DNA of 22,998 nucleotides. Source: SCTG01 sp964384595. Its GTDB lineage: Bacteria; Nitrospirota; Nitrospiria; Nitrospirales; NS-4. Positions within the stretch are counted from its first letter, which is position 1; each line of letters starts with the position of its first letter. The notes below the pieces were generated by a model. The model was not told the DNA's origin and searched no databases. It was given only the letters and a program-made list of their open reading frames with translations. Where the stretch lies: contig CAYLLY010000032.1 of assembly GCA_964384595.1 (NCBI GenBank), forward strand, positions 1 through 22,998, in the 5' to 3' direction. This document shows positions 6,740 to 13,475 of the stretch, one piece after another. The translations under genes were made by a program, and so were the position numbers.

Positions 6740-7257
6740 GGCTTTCTGCGCGCCTCGTGGCGGTATTTGCGTGCGTGGCAATTGTCCTGGGCGTCGCGCA
6801 TGCCGAAGCGGCGCCTCCCGCCGGCGCGGACAGCGAGCTCACTGCCCTGTTCGTCCGGTACTACAGTGCCGTGCAAAAGAAGCGGTGGGACGAAGCGCTT
6901 GGCCTTCTGCACGAGCGTCTGAAGAAGGCGATGAACGTGCAGACGGCGAAGGAACTCGCCGTCCGGGATGTCGTGGCGCAGCAAAATCTCATCGAGGGCT
7001 TCCGGCGGTTCGACAATCTCGAGGTGGCCAAGACCGAGGTGGACCTGACTTCCATCAAAGGATCCGTCACGGCCTCTGGCGACGGCAACATGGCGGGCCA
7101 GGTGGTGTACGACCTCGTGGTCTTTCCGGTCGGGCCGGGCCGCTCGCTGATGTACCGCGTGGTCATGGACGTGGGCCTCGCGCAGGGGCAGATCATCCGG
7201 CTGAGCCAGGCCTCCATGACGCGCATCGACCCCGGCGCCCTCGGCGACGTGCTGTAA
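6736..7257 (+). CDS. Exported hypothetical protein, last gene of the apt operon
   Basis: The 173-residue protein starts with a Sec signal peptide (MRLSARLVAVFACVAIVLGV, cleavage near AHAEA/APP). The mature region has a helical part (LTALFVRYYSAVQKKRWDEA, LLHERLKKAMN) followed by beta strands, an arrangement resembling NTF2-like or DUF4019-type periplasmic proteins; I could not assign it firmly. There is no lipobox. The start is a GTG overlapping the stop of the 47-aa membrane protein (GTGA), so the two are probably co-translated. Its TAA at 7255-7257 abuts a hairpin terminator, closing the operon that begins at apt. Confidence 0.75.
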   Translation: MRLSARLVAVFACVAIVLGVAHAEAAPPAGADSELTALFVRYYSAVQKKRWDEALGLLHERLKKAMNVQTAKELAVRDVVAQQNLIEGFRRFDNLEVAKTEVDLTSIKGSVTASGDGNMAGQVVYDLVVFPVGPGRSLMYRVVMDVGLAQGQIIRLSQASMTRIDPGALGDVL

Positions 7258-7259
7258 AG

Positions 7260-7300
7260 GGGGACTGGCTGCTTTTCCGAAAGCTGCCTGTCCCCTTTTT
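7260..7300 (+). terminator. Hairpin terminator of a repeated palindrome class (copy 1)
   Basis: The stem is GGGGAC (7260-7265), T, GGC, T, GCTTT, loop TCCG (7276-7279), AAAGC, T, GCC, T, GTCCCC (7290-7295), then five T (7296-7300). All arms pair except two T/T mismatches. It lies 2 nt after the stop of the gene ending at 7257 and has the form of an intrinsic terminator. A second element of the same design occurs at 19499-19540, so it may also be a dispersed palindromic repeat (REP-like) recruited as a terminator. Confidence 0.75.
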
Positions 7301-7307
7301 CTGAGCT

Positions 7308-8129
7308 ATGCCACGTCTCACTGCTACCTTTACCGCATGTTTCAACCTTTTCGTGGTGTTATGCAGCGCATCATCTCTTGCCGAGCAATCGAAGGTAGAA
7401 GTATTGATGGCGGGAAGCGGGAAGGAAATCACCGGTAATGACGGTGCTCCGATGATACTGGTACCTGCTGGAGAATTTATGATGGGAAGCAATGAGTATG
7501 GCAATGAGAAGCCACTTCATCGGGTGCATCTTGATGCGTTTTACATGGACAAGTACGAAGTGACCGCCTCACGGTACGCCAGATTTCTGGAAGCGACCGG
7601 CCGAGAGCAGCCGTTCGGATGGAAAGAAGTGAACTTGTCGAGCCAGGGAGATCGACCAGTGACAGGCGTTGATTGGCATGATGCCAACGACTACTGTCGT
7701 TGGGTGGGGAAGCGCCTGCCTTCAGAGGCCGAATGGGAGAAGTCTGCACGGGGAACTGATGGCCGCAAGTACCCCTGGGGCAATGAGGAACCGACGGATC
7801 GGCATGCGAATTCCAACAAGTGTTGCAATTGGAAGGGCTATGGGACGCTCACGGCAGTTGGAAGTCTTGAAGCCGGCGGGAGCCCCTATGGAATCTACGA
7901 TTTGGCGGGAAATGTCTGGGAGTGGGTGGCGGACTGGTACGACAAGAGCTACTACCAACGCAGCCCGGATCGGAACCCGGAGGGACCTTCTGAGGGCGTT
8001 ATGAAAGTGATCCGGGGAGGCGCGTGGGATAGTACTGCGCTTTTCCTGCGGTCCACTTTCCGGCTCAGCTACGATCCGCCGCACAAGCACTTCAATTTCG
8101 GGTTCCGCTGCGCCGGACCTGCTGAGTAG
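7308..8129 (+). CDS. Formylglycine-enzyme-like (SUMF1/FGE fold) exported protein, no catalytic Cys
   Basis: The 273-residue protein has an N-terminal signal peptide (cleavage near SSLA/EQ) and an FGE-sulfatase domain from about residue 45 on. Family landmarks are LVPAGEFMMGS, HRVHLDAFYMDKYEVT, RPVTGVDWHDANDYCRWVGK, RLPSEAEWEKSARG, YPWGN, YGIYDLAGNVWEWVADWY, and RGGAW (236-240). True formylglycine-generating enzymes have two Cys just after the RGG motif; here there is none (only C268 near the end), so copper-dependent oxidation of a sulfatase Cys is not expected. The domain is also used in binding or other roles. A CC pair lies at residues 172-173. GC content is visibly lower than in flanking genes. 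The ATG at 7308 has no clear ribosome-binding site, leaving the start uncertain. The caspase-like gene follows. Confidence 0.85.
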   Translation: MPRLTATFTACFNLFVVLCSASSLAEQSKVEVLMAGSGKEITGNDGAPMILVPAGEFMMGSNEYGNEKPLHRVHLDAFYMDKYEVTASRYARFLEATGREQPFGWKEVNLSSQGDRPVTGVDWHDANDYCRWVGKRLPSEAEWEKSARGTDGRKYPWGNEEPTDRHANSNKCCNWKGYGTLTAVGSLEAGGSPYGIYDLAGNVWEWVADWYDKSYYQRSPDRNPEGPSEGVMKVIRGGAWDSTALFLRSTFRLSYDPPHKHFNFGFRCAGPAE

Positions 8130-8138
8130 TTCGCTTTC

Positions 8139-8167
8139 TTGATCCTCCCGCTCGATTCTGTTTACAT
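8139..8167 (+). promoter_or_regulatory. Putative promoter before the caspase-like gene
   Basis: TTGATC (8139-8144) and TTACAT (8162-8167) are 17 nt apart. The surrounding 34 nt (8134-8167) match the promoter region at 9201-9234 at 28 of 34 positions. Unlike that copy, about 35 nt of leader with a strong ribosome-binding site follow before the first start codon at 8202. Confidence 0.5.
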
Positions 8168-8201
8168 GGAACTCGCCACTGGGCTCGGAAGGAGGCAGGT
8201 T

Positions 8202-8264
8202 ATGCCGTTCTTCTGTGCTTCCCCGCATCGAGCATCTGCATTCCGCGCCGGCGAGGCCCGTTAA
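8202..8264 (+). CDS. 20-codon leader ORF coupled to caspase-like gene
   Basis: The ORF ATG (8202) to TAA (8262-8264) encodes a 20-residue peptide, MPFFCASPHRASAFRAGEAR. AAGGAGG (8189-8195) lies 6 nt upstream, the best ribosome-binding site near here, and its stop overlaps the next ATG as TAATG. The caspase-like gene itself has only a weak GGCGAGG before its ATG. Either translation of the short ORF feeds ribosomes to the downstream gene, or it is a chance reading frame that provides the ribosome landing site. No regulatory codon run is visible. Confidence 0.4.
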   Translation: MPFFCASPHRASAFRAGEAR

Positions 8265-9172
8265 TGCGGGATCGGGTTACGGCGTCTAGTATAGGCCTGG
8301 TTTTCTTCCTGAGTATTCTCCAACTCTCTGCTTGTGTTGTGCTTGAACAGCTCCAGGAACCAAGCATTAAAGCGGCTGCTCCTGTTGATCACGGTGACTT
8401 CATCGAAGGCACCTACTGGGCGCTGATCATCGGCACCGACATGTACTCCCGAATGGACAAAGACAAGCAGCTTACGGTGGCCAGGAAGGACGCCGAGGCA
8501 GTGGCCGCTTTGCTCGTCGAGCGGTATGGGTTTCAGAAGGAACACATGGTCGAGTTGTACGACGAGAGTGCCACCCGCACGAGGATCATCGAAGCGTTTA
8601 ACTCTCTGAAGCAGCGCCTGACGGATAAGGACAGCCTGTTCATCTACTACGCTGGCCAGGGCGATCATGAAGGAGATAAACCGGAGGTGTCGTTCGGTTA
8701 CTGGCTTCCGAGTGATGCCAGACTGGACGATCCGGCTTCATATATCTTTAATTCTCAGGTTAGTGACTATTGGAGAGTTATTCCAGCCCGCCATATCTAT
8801 GCAGTCGTGGATTCTGAGTTCAGTGGATCTCTGATGGGAAGGATCGGCAGGCTAGGCAAGGGGGCGATCAAGGAACTCTATCAGGAGAAATCACGGTGGG
8901 TGTTGACGTCGGGGGGACATTACCCGGTGCCGGACGTGGCCGACAAGAGCAAGAACGGCCATAGCGCATTCGCTTGGCATTTCATGAGGGTCTTGGAGGA
9001 GAACACGAGCCCATATCTGCTTGCGAAGGACATTGCGGCACCGGTTGCGATTGGAGTGTCTGCTGAAGTATTTGGGCTGTTGCCGCGCAGCGCTCCGGTC
9101 GTTCAGGCGGGCGACAAGGGTGGGCAGTTCGTCTTCCGGTTGAAGAAAGAGTTTCAAAAGCAGATTCCGTAG
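8264..9172 (+). CDS. Caspase-like lipoprotein with both catalytic residues replaced
   Basis: The 302-residue protein has a lipoprotein signal peptide with lipobox LSAC (lipidated Cys24), so it should be membrane-anchored outside the cytoplasm. The caspase/metacaspase (C14) fold is recognisable: WALIIGTDMYS (52-62), ARKDAEAVAALL and YGFQKEHMVELYDE, LFIYYAGQGDHEG (125-137), EVSFGYWLPSDA, and IYAVVDSEFSGSL (178-190). In active members the third-strand motif is YxGHG and the fourth is DSCxSG; here His is Gln132 (CAG, 8657-8659) and Cys is Glu185 (GAG, 8816-8818). It is therefore predicted to be a non-proteolytic pseudo-caspase. It follows the FGE-like gene; both are of lower GC than neighbours. 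Whether the pair acts together is inference. Confidence 0.88.
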   Translation: MRDRVTASSIGLVFFLSILQLSACVVLEQLQEPSIKAAAPVDHGDFIEGTYWALIIGTDMYSRMDKDKQLTVARKDAEAVAALLVERYGFQKEHMVELYDESATRTRIIEAFNSLKQRLTDKDSLFIYYAGQGDHEGDKPEVSFGYWLPSDARLDDPASYIFNSQVSDYWRVIPARHIYAVVDSEFSGSLMGRIGRLGKGAIKELYQEKSRWVLTSGGHYPVPDVADKSKNGHSAFAWHFMRVLEENTSPYLLAKDIAAPVAIGVSAEVFGLLPRSAPVVQAGDKGGQFVFRLKKEFQKQIP

Positions 9173-9205
9173 GGGCGCGATTCATCACGCCCGCCGCTCC
9201 CTTTC

Positions 9206-9234
9206 TTGACCCTCCGGGCTGATTCTGGTTACAT
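9206..9234 (+). promoter_or_regulatory. Putative sigma-70 promoter of the J-domain operon
   Basis: TTGACC (9206-9211) and TTACAT (9229-9234) are 17 nt apart. The -10 box ends 8 nt before the GTG at 9243, and no ribosome-binding site intervenes, predicting a nearly leaderless mRNA. The region 9201-9234 is a near-duplicate of 8134-8167. Confidence 0.6.
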
Positions 9235-9242
9235 ACGACATT

Positions 9243-9878
9243 GTGGCCTCCTCGCAGAATAAACGGGCACAGGCGAAAGCGCGGCGTGAGATGAAGGGCC
9301 GCGTCGCCGAGATCCGGGCCCGCGTCACCAAGGACATCGACTACGCCTTCGAGGCGCTGTTGCAGGAGCAGCCGGACCTGTCCCTGAAGATGGAGGGCGC
9401 GTTGGAGGAAGTGCTGCGCATGGTGGAGACGATTGACGGAGAGCTGGAGGAGGTCTCCAGTATCACCGAGCTGGAGCGCCTCGACCGGCGCATCGAATTC
9501 ATCGAGGAGCAATTCGAGGACATCGAAGCCGAGCTCTACGGCCGTCCCCGGCGGCGCCGGAAGCGCCGGCCCAACCTGTTCGATTTCTTCCGCCAGGCGA
9601 CCGGTGGCGGCGGGTGGGGCGGCGATTCGTCGGACCCGCAGAGCGAGGTGAGGACCGCCGCCGATGCGTTCGCCGTCTTGGGTCTGGACGAAGGCAGCTC
9701 CTATACGGCCGTCACGAAGGCTTTCCGGAAGAAGGCCAAGGAGCTCCACCCGGATTCGCGCGACGGCGACCGAAGCGGCGAGGCGCAGCTCCGCAAACTG
9801 ATCGCCGCTTACCAATACATCAAGACCATCTATAACTGGGGCGAGGACAAACCGGCTTCGGGATCACCGAACCCATGA
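9243..9878 (+). CDS. J-domain protein with coiled-coil N-terminus
   Basis: The 211-residue cytosolic protein has a charged N-terminal helical/coiled-coil half (about residues 1-100), a basic RPRRRRKRR patch (101-109), a Gly-rich linker (GGGGWGG), and a J domain at the C-terminus (about 138-200) with AFAVLGLD, the HPD motif at residues 169-171 (KELHPDS) and a conserved helix AAYQYIK. J domains stimulate Hsp70 ATPase; the position at the C-terminus resembles Type III co-chaperones, and the client or Hsp70 partner is unknown. The GTG start at 9243 follows directly on a promoter. It overlaps the next gene by ATGA (9875-9878), placing it first in an operon that includes the binding protein and glgA. 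Confidence 0.88.
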   Translation: MASSQNKRAQAKARREMKGRVAEIRARVTKDIDYAFEALLQEQPDLSLKMEGALEEVLRMVETIDGELEEVSSITELERLDRRIEFIEEQFEDIEAELYGRPRRRRKRRPNLFDFFRQATGGGGWGGDSSDPQSEVRTAADAFAVLGLDEGSSYTAVTKAFRKKAKELHPDSRDGDRSGEAQLRKLIAAYQYIKTIYNWGEDKPASGSPNP

Positions 9879-10873
9879 ACGCCCGCTTCCTACCGGCTGC
9901 GCTGGTGATCGTTGTCGCCGGGATGCCCCTCGGCGTCGTGTCGGCGGCGGACGAGCTGGTCGTGTATTCCGGGCGCAAGGAGATGGTGATCAGGCCCGTG
10001 GCCGAAGCGTTCCAGAAGAAGACCGGTATTGCGGTTAGGCTCAAGATCGGCAAAACGTCCGGCCTTGCCAACGAATTGATCCAGGAGAAGGCCCGCTCGC
10101 GGGGCGATGTCTTTATCGCGACGGAAGCCGGCGTGATGGAAATCCTGACCCAGAACGGCGTCCTGGAATCCTATGTCTCGCCGGAAGCCAAGGACCTGGA
10201 GCCGGGGTTCCGCGACAAGGAGGGCCGGTGGACCGGCATTTCCTCGCGCGCCCGCGTGATCCTGTTCAACAAAAATCTGGTCTCGGAGAAGGAGGTGCCC
10301 CGCTCGGTGTTCCAGTTGACCGATCCCAAATGGAAGGGCAAGGTCGCCATCGCCGGCACGCGGGAGCGGACCACGTTGAGCTGGGTTTCTTCGCTCATCG
10401 CCGTCAAGGGAGCCGAATTCACCAGGAATTATCTTTCCAAACTCTCTGCGAACGGGTTGAAGGTCCTGCCCGATAACTCGGATGTCTTGCAGGGCGTGGG
10501 GCGCGGCGAGTTCGCCGTCGGGCTGACCAACTCCCCGAATTATTTTCTGGCGCGCAAGGCGGACTATCCCGTCGGCGTGGTCTATCCGGACCAGGACAAC
10601 GGCGGGACCGGGACGCTGCTCAACCTCAATGCGATCGCGCTCGTGAAGGGCGCGCCGAACGCGGGCGCCGCCAGGCGGTTCATCGATTTCGTGTTGTCCG
10701 CGGAGGGCCAGCGCCTCCTGATCGACGGCGCCTACGAGATCCCCCTCAAGCCGGATATCATCGATCCCGTCCCGCTGACCGGATTCCGGCGGACCCCCGT
10801 GACCGAGGAACAACTGGCGGGTCTGGCGGAGTCCACGCTCAAGCTGTTGGCCGGCATCGGGCCGGAGTGGTGA
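9875..10873 (+). CDS. Periplasmic substrate-binding protein, Fe(III)-type (FbpA/FutA-like)
   Basis: The 332-residue protein is a solute-binding protein of the iron/thiamine/polyamine class. A signal peptide ends near VSA/ADE; the mature protein begins ELVVYSGRKE, the usual first strand of FbpA/FutA proteins (VYxxR or VYNG). Other landmarks are a KTSGLANELIQEKARSRGDV segment, the TNSPNYFLARK hinge region (residues about 219-229) and YPDQDNGGTGTLLNLNAIAL. In FbpA two adjacent Tyr bind iron; here only one Tyr is evident at NYF, so metal identity is uncertain. No cognate permease is adjacent; the only ABC permeases in the window are the PotBC-type pair 10 kb away. The ATG overlaps the J-domain stop. 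Confidence 0.9.
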   Translation: MNARFLPAALVIVVAGMPLGVVSAADELVVYSGRKEMVIRPVAEAFQKKTGIAVRLKIGKTSGLANELIQEKARSRGDVFIATEAGVMEILTQNGVLESYVSPEAKDLEPGFRDKEGRWTGISSRARVILFNKNLVSEKEVPRSVFQLTDPKWKGKVAIAGTRERTTLSWVSSLIAVKGAEFTRNYLSKLSANGLKVLPDNSDVLQGVGRGEFAVGLTNSPNYFLARKADYPVGVVYPDQDNGGTGTLLNLNAIALVKGAPNAGAARRFIDFVLSAEGQRLLIDGAYEIPLKPDIIDPVPLTGFRRTPVTEEQLAGLAESTLKLLAGIGPEW

Positions 10874-10884
10874 AAGGAGCGATC

Positions 10885-11229
10885 ATGCGTTATCTGCAGC
10901 GGCTGGCCCTGCGCGGTGCGATCGTCGTCATACTGTCGGTCACGGCGCAGGCAGCCTGGGCTCAGGACATCAACCGGGACCTGCTCCGGAAGGGCATGGG
11001 GCTCAATGACGTGGTCCAGACGTTCGGCCAGCCGAATCACATGGAATGGGCCAACGTGAAGGGCACGCCCGTCCTTTTCATCTTTTATCCCACCGACAAG
11101 TCGGACGCGGTCTTCCGGGTAGACGGTTCGATGTGGCTGCCGCTGGGGTTTGTTACCGAAGTGCTGGCCGGATGGGGCAGGGAGTACTACGAGGAGATCC
11201 AATCCGCTCAAGGGCATAGCGACAAATGA
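10885..11229 (+). CDS. Small exported hypothetical protein before glgA
   Basis: The 114-residue product has a signal peptide (MRYLQRLALRGAIVVIL..., cleavage near AWA/QDI) and a short mature domain whose GMGLNDVVQTFGQPNHMEW segment resembles the GMxxxxVxxxxGxP motif of BamE/SmpA-like folds; the rest (VLFIFY, DAVFRVDGSMW) is beta-rich. A function cannot be assigned. AAAGGAG (10873-10879) sits 5 nt before the ATG at 10885, so this start is preferred to the GTG at 10867. The gene overlaps glgA by 4 nt (ATGA at 11226-11229). Confidence 0.72.
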   Translation: MRYLQRLALRGAIVVILSVTAQAAWAQDINRDLLRKGMGLNDVVQTFGQPNHMEWANVKGTPVLFIFYPTDKSDAVFRVDGSMWLPLGFVTEVLAGWGREYYEEIQSAQGHSDK

Positions 11230-12680
11230 ACATTCTCATGCTGGCGAGCGAGGCGGTCCCGTTGGCCAAGACGGGCGGCCTCGCCGATGTGGTGGGAACG
11301 CTGCCCGGCGAGCTTGCGCGCCTGGGGCATGACGTCAGGCTGGCGCTCCCACGCTACGCCGCCATCGATCCCGCGCCAGCCAAGCTCAAGAAGGCATCCA
11401 CGGTGCAGGTTCCCTGGCGCGGCGATCGCCTTGAGGTCGGTATCGAGACCGGGACGCTCGGCGGCGGCGCGGTCCAACTGACCTGCATCCGTCACGAGCC
11501 CTTCTTCGCCCGCCAGGGACTCTATGGCGAGGGCGGCCGGGATTACCCCGACAATCTCGACCGCTTCGTGCTCTTTTGCCGCGCGGTCATGGAGGCCTGC
11601 AAGCAGCCGGGGCGGCCGCCGGACATCCTGCACGCGCACGATTGGCAGGCGGCGCTGGCCGTCGCGTATCTCAAGACGCTCTACCGGAACGATCCGGCGT
11701 GGGCGCGCACGCGCGCGGTCTTCACGATCCACAATATGAGCTACCAGGGCCTCTTTCCCGTCACGGCGTACGAGGCCACCGGTCTGCCATGGTCGGAATA
11801 CACGCCCGAGCGGCTGGAATATTACGGGCAGGTGAATCTGCTGAAGGGAGGCCTCGTCTATGCCGACATCATCAACACGGTCAGCCCGACCTATGCGCGC
11901 GAAATCCAGACCGCCGAATTCGGGTACGGCCTGGAGGGCGTGCTGCAGGTCCGGAAAGACAGACTGATGGGCGTGACCAACGGGATTGATTACAACATCT
12001 GGAATCCGGCGACCGATCCGCACCTGCCGGCGCGGTACTCGGGGGAGGATTTGTCCGGGAAAAAGGAGTGCAAGCGCGCGCTGCAGGCGGAGATGAAACT
12101 GCCCGTTCGGGACGTCCCGCTGTTGGGCCTGGTCTCCCGGCTGGCGTTTCAGAAAGGGATTGACCTCATCGTGGACATCCTTCCCAAATTGCTCGAACTG
12201 GATGTGCAAATGGCGGTGCTCGGCAGCGGCGACCCGTCGTATCAAACGCTCCTGGCGGGCCTCGGTGAGCGCTATCCCGGCAAGCTGGCCGTGCGTCTCG
12301 CGTTCGACGAGCCGCTGGCGCACCGGATCGAGGCGGGGGCTGACCTCTTCCTCATGCCGTCCCGCTACGAGCCCTGCGGGCTCAACCAGCTCTACAGCCT
12401 CCGGTACGGCACGGTGCCCGTCGTGCGGAAGACCGGGGGGCTCGCCGACACGGTGGTTCCCTACATGCCGGACGCCCGATCGGGCTCCGCGGCGACGGGC
12501 TTCAGCTTCGAAACGCCCGAGCCCGAAGTCCTCCTGGGCGCGATGTTCCTGGCTTTGCGGGTGTACCGCGACAAGGAAGAATGGACCGGCCTGATGCGGC
12601 GGGGCATGAAGCAGGACTTTTCCTGGCAGCGCTCGGCGCGGCAGTACGTCGAACTCTACGAGCGGGCGATGGCTCTGTGA
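11226..12680 (+). CDS. glgA: Glycogen synthase (ADP-glucose, GT5)
   Basis: The 484-residue enzyme transfers glucose from ADP-glucose to growing alpha-1,4-glucan. The GT5 signature is at the N-terminus, MNILMLASEAVPLAKTGGLA, where KTGGL (residues 15-19) binds ADP-glucose. Further markers are the ILHAHDWQAALA segment, the VFTIHNMSYQGLFP segment, the NGIDYNIWNP motif, and the C-terminal retaining-GT site GADLFLMPSRYEPCGLNQLYS (residues about 374-394). Length fits GlgA (about 480). The ATG at 11226 overlaps the preceding stop, and a GTG at 12677 overlaps its own stop. Its partner genes glgC and the branching enzyme are on the opposite strand from 16.0 to 19.5 kb. Confidence 0.96.
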   Translation: MNILMLASEAVPLAKTGGLADVVGTLPGELARLGHDVRLALPRYAAIDPAPAKLKKASTVQVPWRGDRLEVGIETGTLGGGAVQLTCIRHEPFFARQGLYGEGGRDYPDNLDRFVLFCRAVMEACKQPGRPPDILHAHDWQAALAVAYLKTLYRNDPAWARTRAVFTIHNMSYQGLFPVTAYEATGLPWSEYTPERLEYYGQVNLLKGGLVYADIINTVSPTYAREIQTAEFGYGLEGVLQVRKDRLMGVTNGIDYNIWNPATDPHLPARYSGEDLSGKKECKRALQAEMKLPVRDVPLLGLVSRLAFQKGIDLIVDILPKLLELDVQMAVLGSGDPSYQTLLAGLGERYPGKLAVRLAFDEPLAHRIEAGADLFLMPSRYEPCGLNQLYSLRYGTVPVVRKTGGLADTVVPYMPDARSGSAATGFSFETPEPEVLLGAMFLALRVYRDKEEWTGLMRRGMKQDFSWQRSARQYVELYERAMAL

Positions 12681-13402
12681 CTCTCCGCGCTTCGTCCCTG
12701 TCCAAGCTGTCGGCGTTGCTGGTGCTCGCGTTGCTCGGCGCTTCCCCCCTTGGGATCTCCTGCGCCGAACCCGCCGCTGAGACGCCCGCGGCCGTTCACT
12801 CCCATCACCAGCAGGCGGCGCGGACGATCGAGGATATCGAGCACTCGGAGTTCAATCACCGTGCGGCCGGCATGGGCGTGCTGTTCATCGGGCTTCTCGC
12901 GCTGGGCATGGAAACGGGGATCGCCCGCCGGCCCACCCTCCGTGCCGTGCTTTGGCTCTGGCCGGCCGGCTGGTTTTTGTTGGGGATCTTTCTGTTCGTC
13001 CGGAATGATCCCCATAACTGGCCGTGGGGACCGATCGGCCTGATGGACACGTTGCGCGCCCCTGATACGCTTCAGCATCAAATCTTCACGGTCGTGGTGG
13101 TGACGATCGGGGCGATCGAGGGACTGCGGGTCGGTGGCCGGTTGAGCGGTCTACAGTGGAGGTTTTTCTTTCCGGTGCTTGGCATCGGCTCGGGGATGCT
13201 GCTGGGTCTTCATGCCCAGGCGCATGCGCTGACCCCTCACGTGTATCTCCAGCACGCGGTGATGGCCGCGCTGGCGGTCTCGATGGGAGCGAGCAAGCTG
13301 CTGCGGGAACGTGGGACGCTGCAGGGAAGGTACGGATCCCTCCTGTGGCCGGTCCTGCTTATGCTGTTGGGGGCGCAGCTCTTCTTTTACACGGAACACT
13401 GA
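12677..13402 (+). CDS. His-rich multi-pass membrane protein
   Basis: This 241-residue protein is not recognised. An N-terminal signal-like segment (LSKLSALLVLALLGASPLGI) is followed by a His-rich stretch (HSHHQQAARTIEDIEHSEFNH) and roughly five further hydrophobic segments: GVLFIGLLALGME, AVLWLWPAGWFLLGIFLFV, IFTVVVVTIGAIEGL, FFFPVLGIGSGMLLGL, and SLLWPVLLMLLGAQLFF. His residues cluster in or near the membrane (TLQHQIF, GLHAQAHALTPHVYLQHAVMA), suggesting binding of a metal or haem, as in copper-handling CopD-like proteins; that is inference. The GTG at 12677 overlaps the glgA stop (GTGA); a longer frame upstream is a shadow of glgA. It ends the operon starting at 9243 and directly precedes the ArsR cassette. 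Confidence 0.75.
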   Translation: MTLRASSLSKLSALLVLALLGASPLGISCAEPAAETPAAVHSHHQQAARTIEDIEHSEFNHRAAGMGVLFIGLLALGMETGIARRPTLRAVLWLWPAGWFLLGIFLFVRNDPHNWPWGPIGLMDTLRAPDTLQHQIFTVVVVTIGAIEGLRVGGRLSGLQWRFFFPVLGIGSGMLLGLHAQAHALTPHVYLQHAVMAALAVSMGASKLLRERGTLQGRYGSLLWPVLLMLLGAQLFFYTEH

Positions 13403-13452
13403 GCTGATGACGTAGGCATTCTTCTCAGTCCAGTCACCGTCATCTTGAGGAA

Positions 13453-13468
13453 CGTGACTCATGTCACA
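13453..13468 (+). promoter_or_regulatory. CRP/FNR-like palindrome upstream of arsR
   Basis: The sequence cGTGA-CTCATG-TCACa matches the CRP consensus TGTGA-N6-TCACA at 9 of 10 positions. Its centre (13460.5) is about 50 nt upstream of the predicted transcription start of arsR, not at the usual -41.5 or -61.5, so a role is uncertain. Confidence 0.4.
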
Positions 13469-13475
13469 TAAGGCG

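Noticed and set aside
4688..6781. A 697-codon minus-strand open frame opposite the DksA-like, HtrA-like and queC genes
   Set aside because: It is antisense to three well supported genes with clear motifs, has an Arg/His/Pro/Gly-rich composition typical of GC-rich shadow frames, and matches no family.
7308..8129. A true sulfatase-activating formylglycine-generating enzyme
   Set aside because: The two Cys expected after the RGG motif are missing and no sulfatase gene is nearby.
8264..9172. An active caspase-like protease
   Set aside because: Both catalytic positions are replaced (Gln132 and Glu185); neighbouring fold motifs are intact, so it is described as a pseudo-caspase instead.
13399..13436. 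Possible terminator ACTGAG...CTCAGT after the His-rich membrane protein gene
   Set aside because: The 6-bp arms are 20 nt apart with no T-run, too weak to call.
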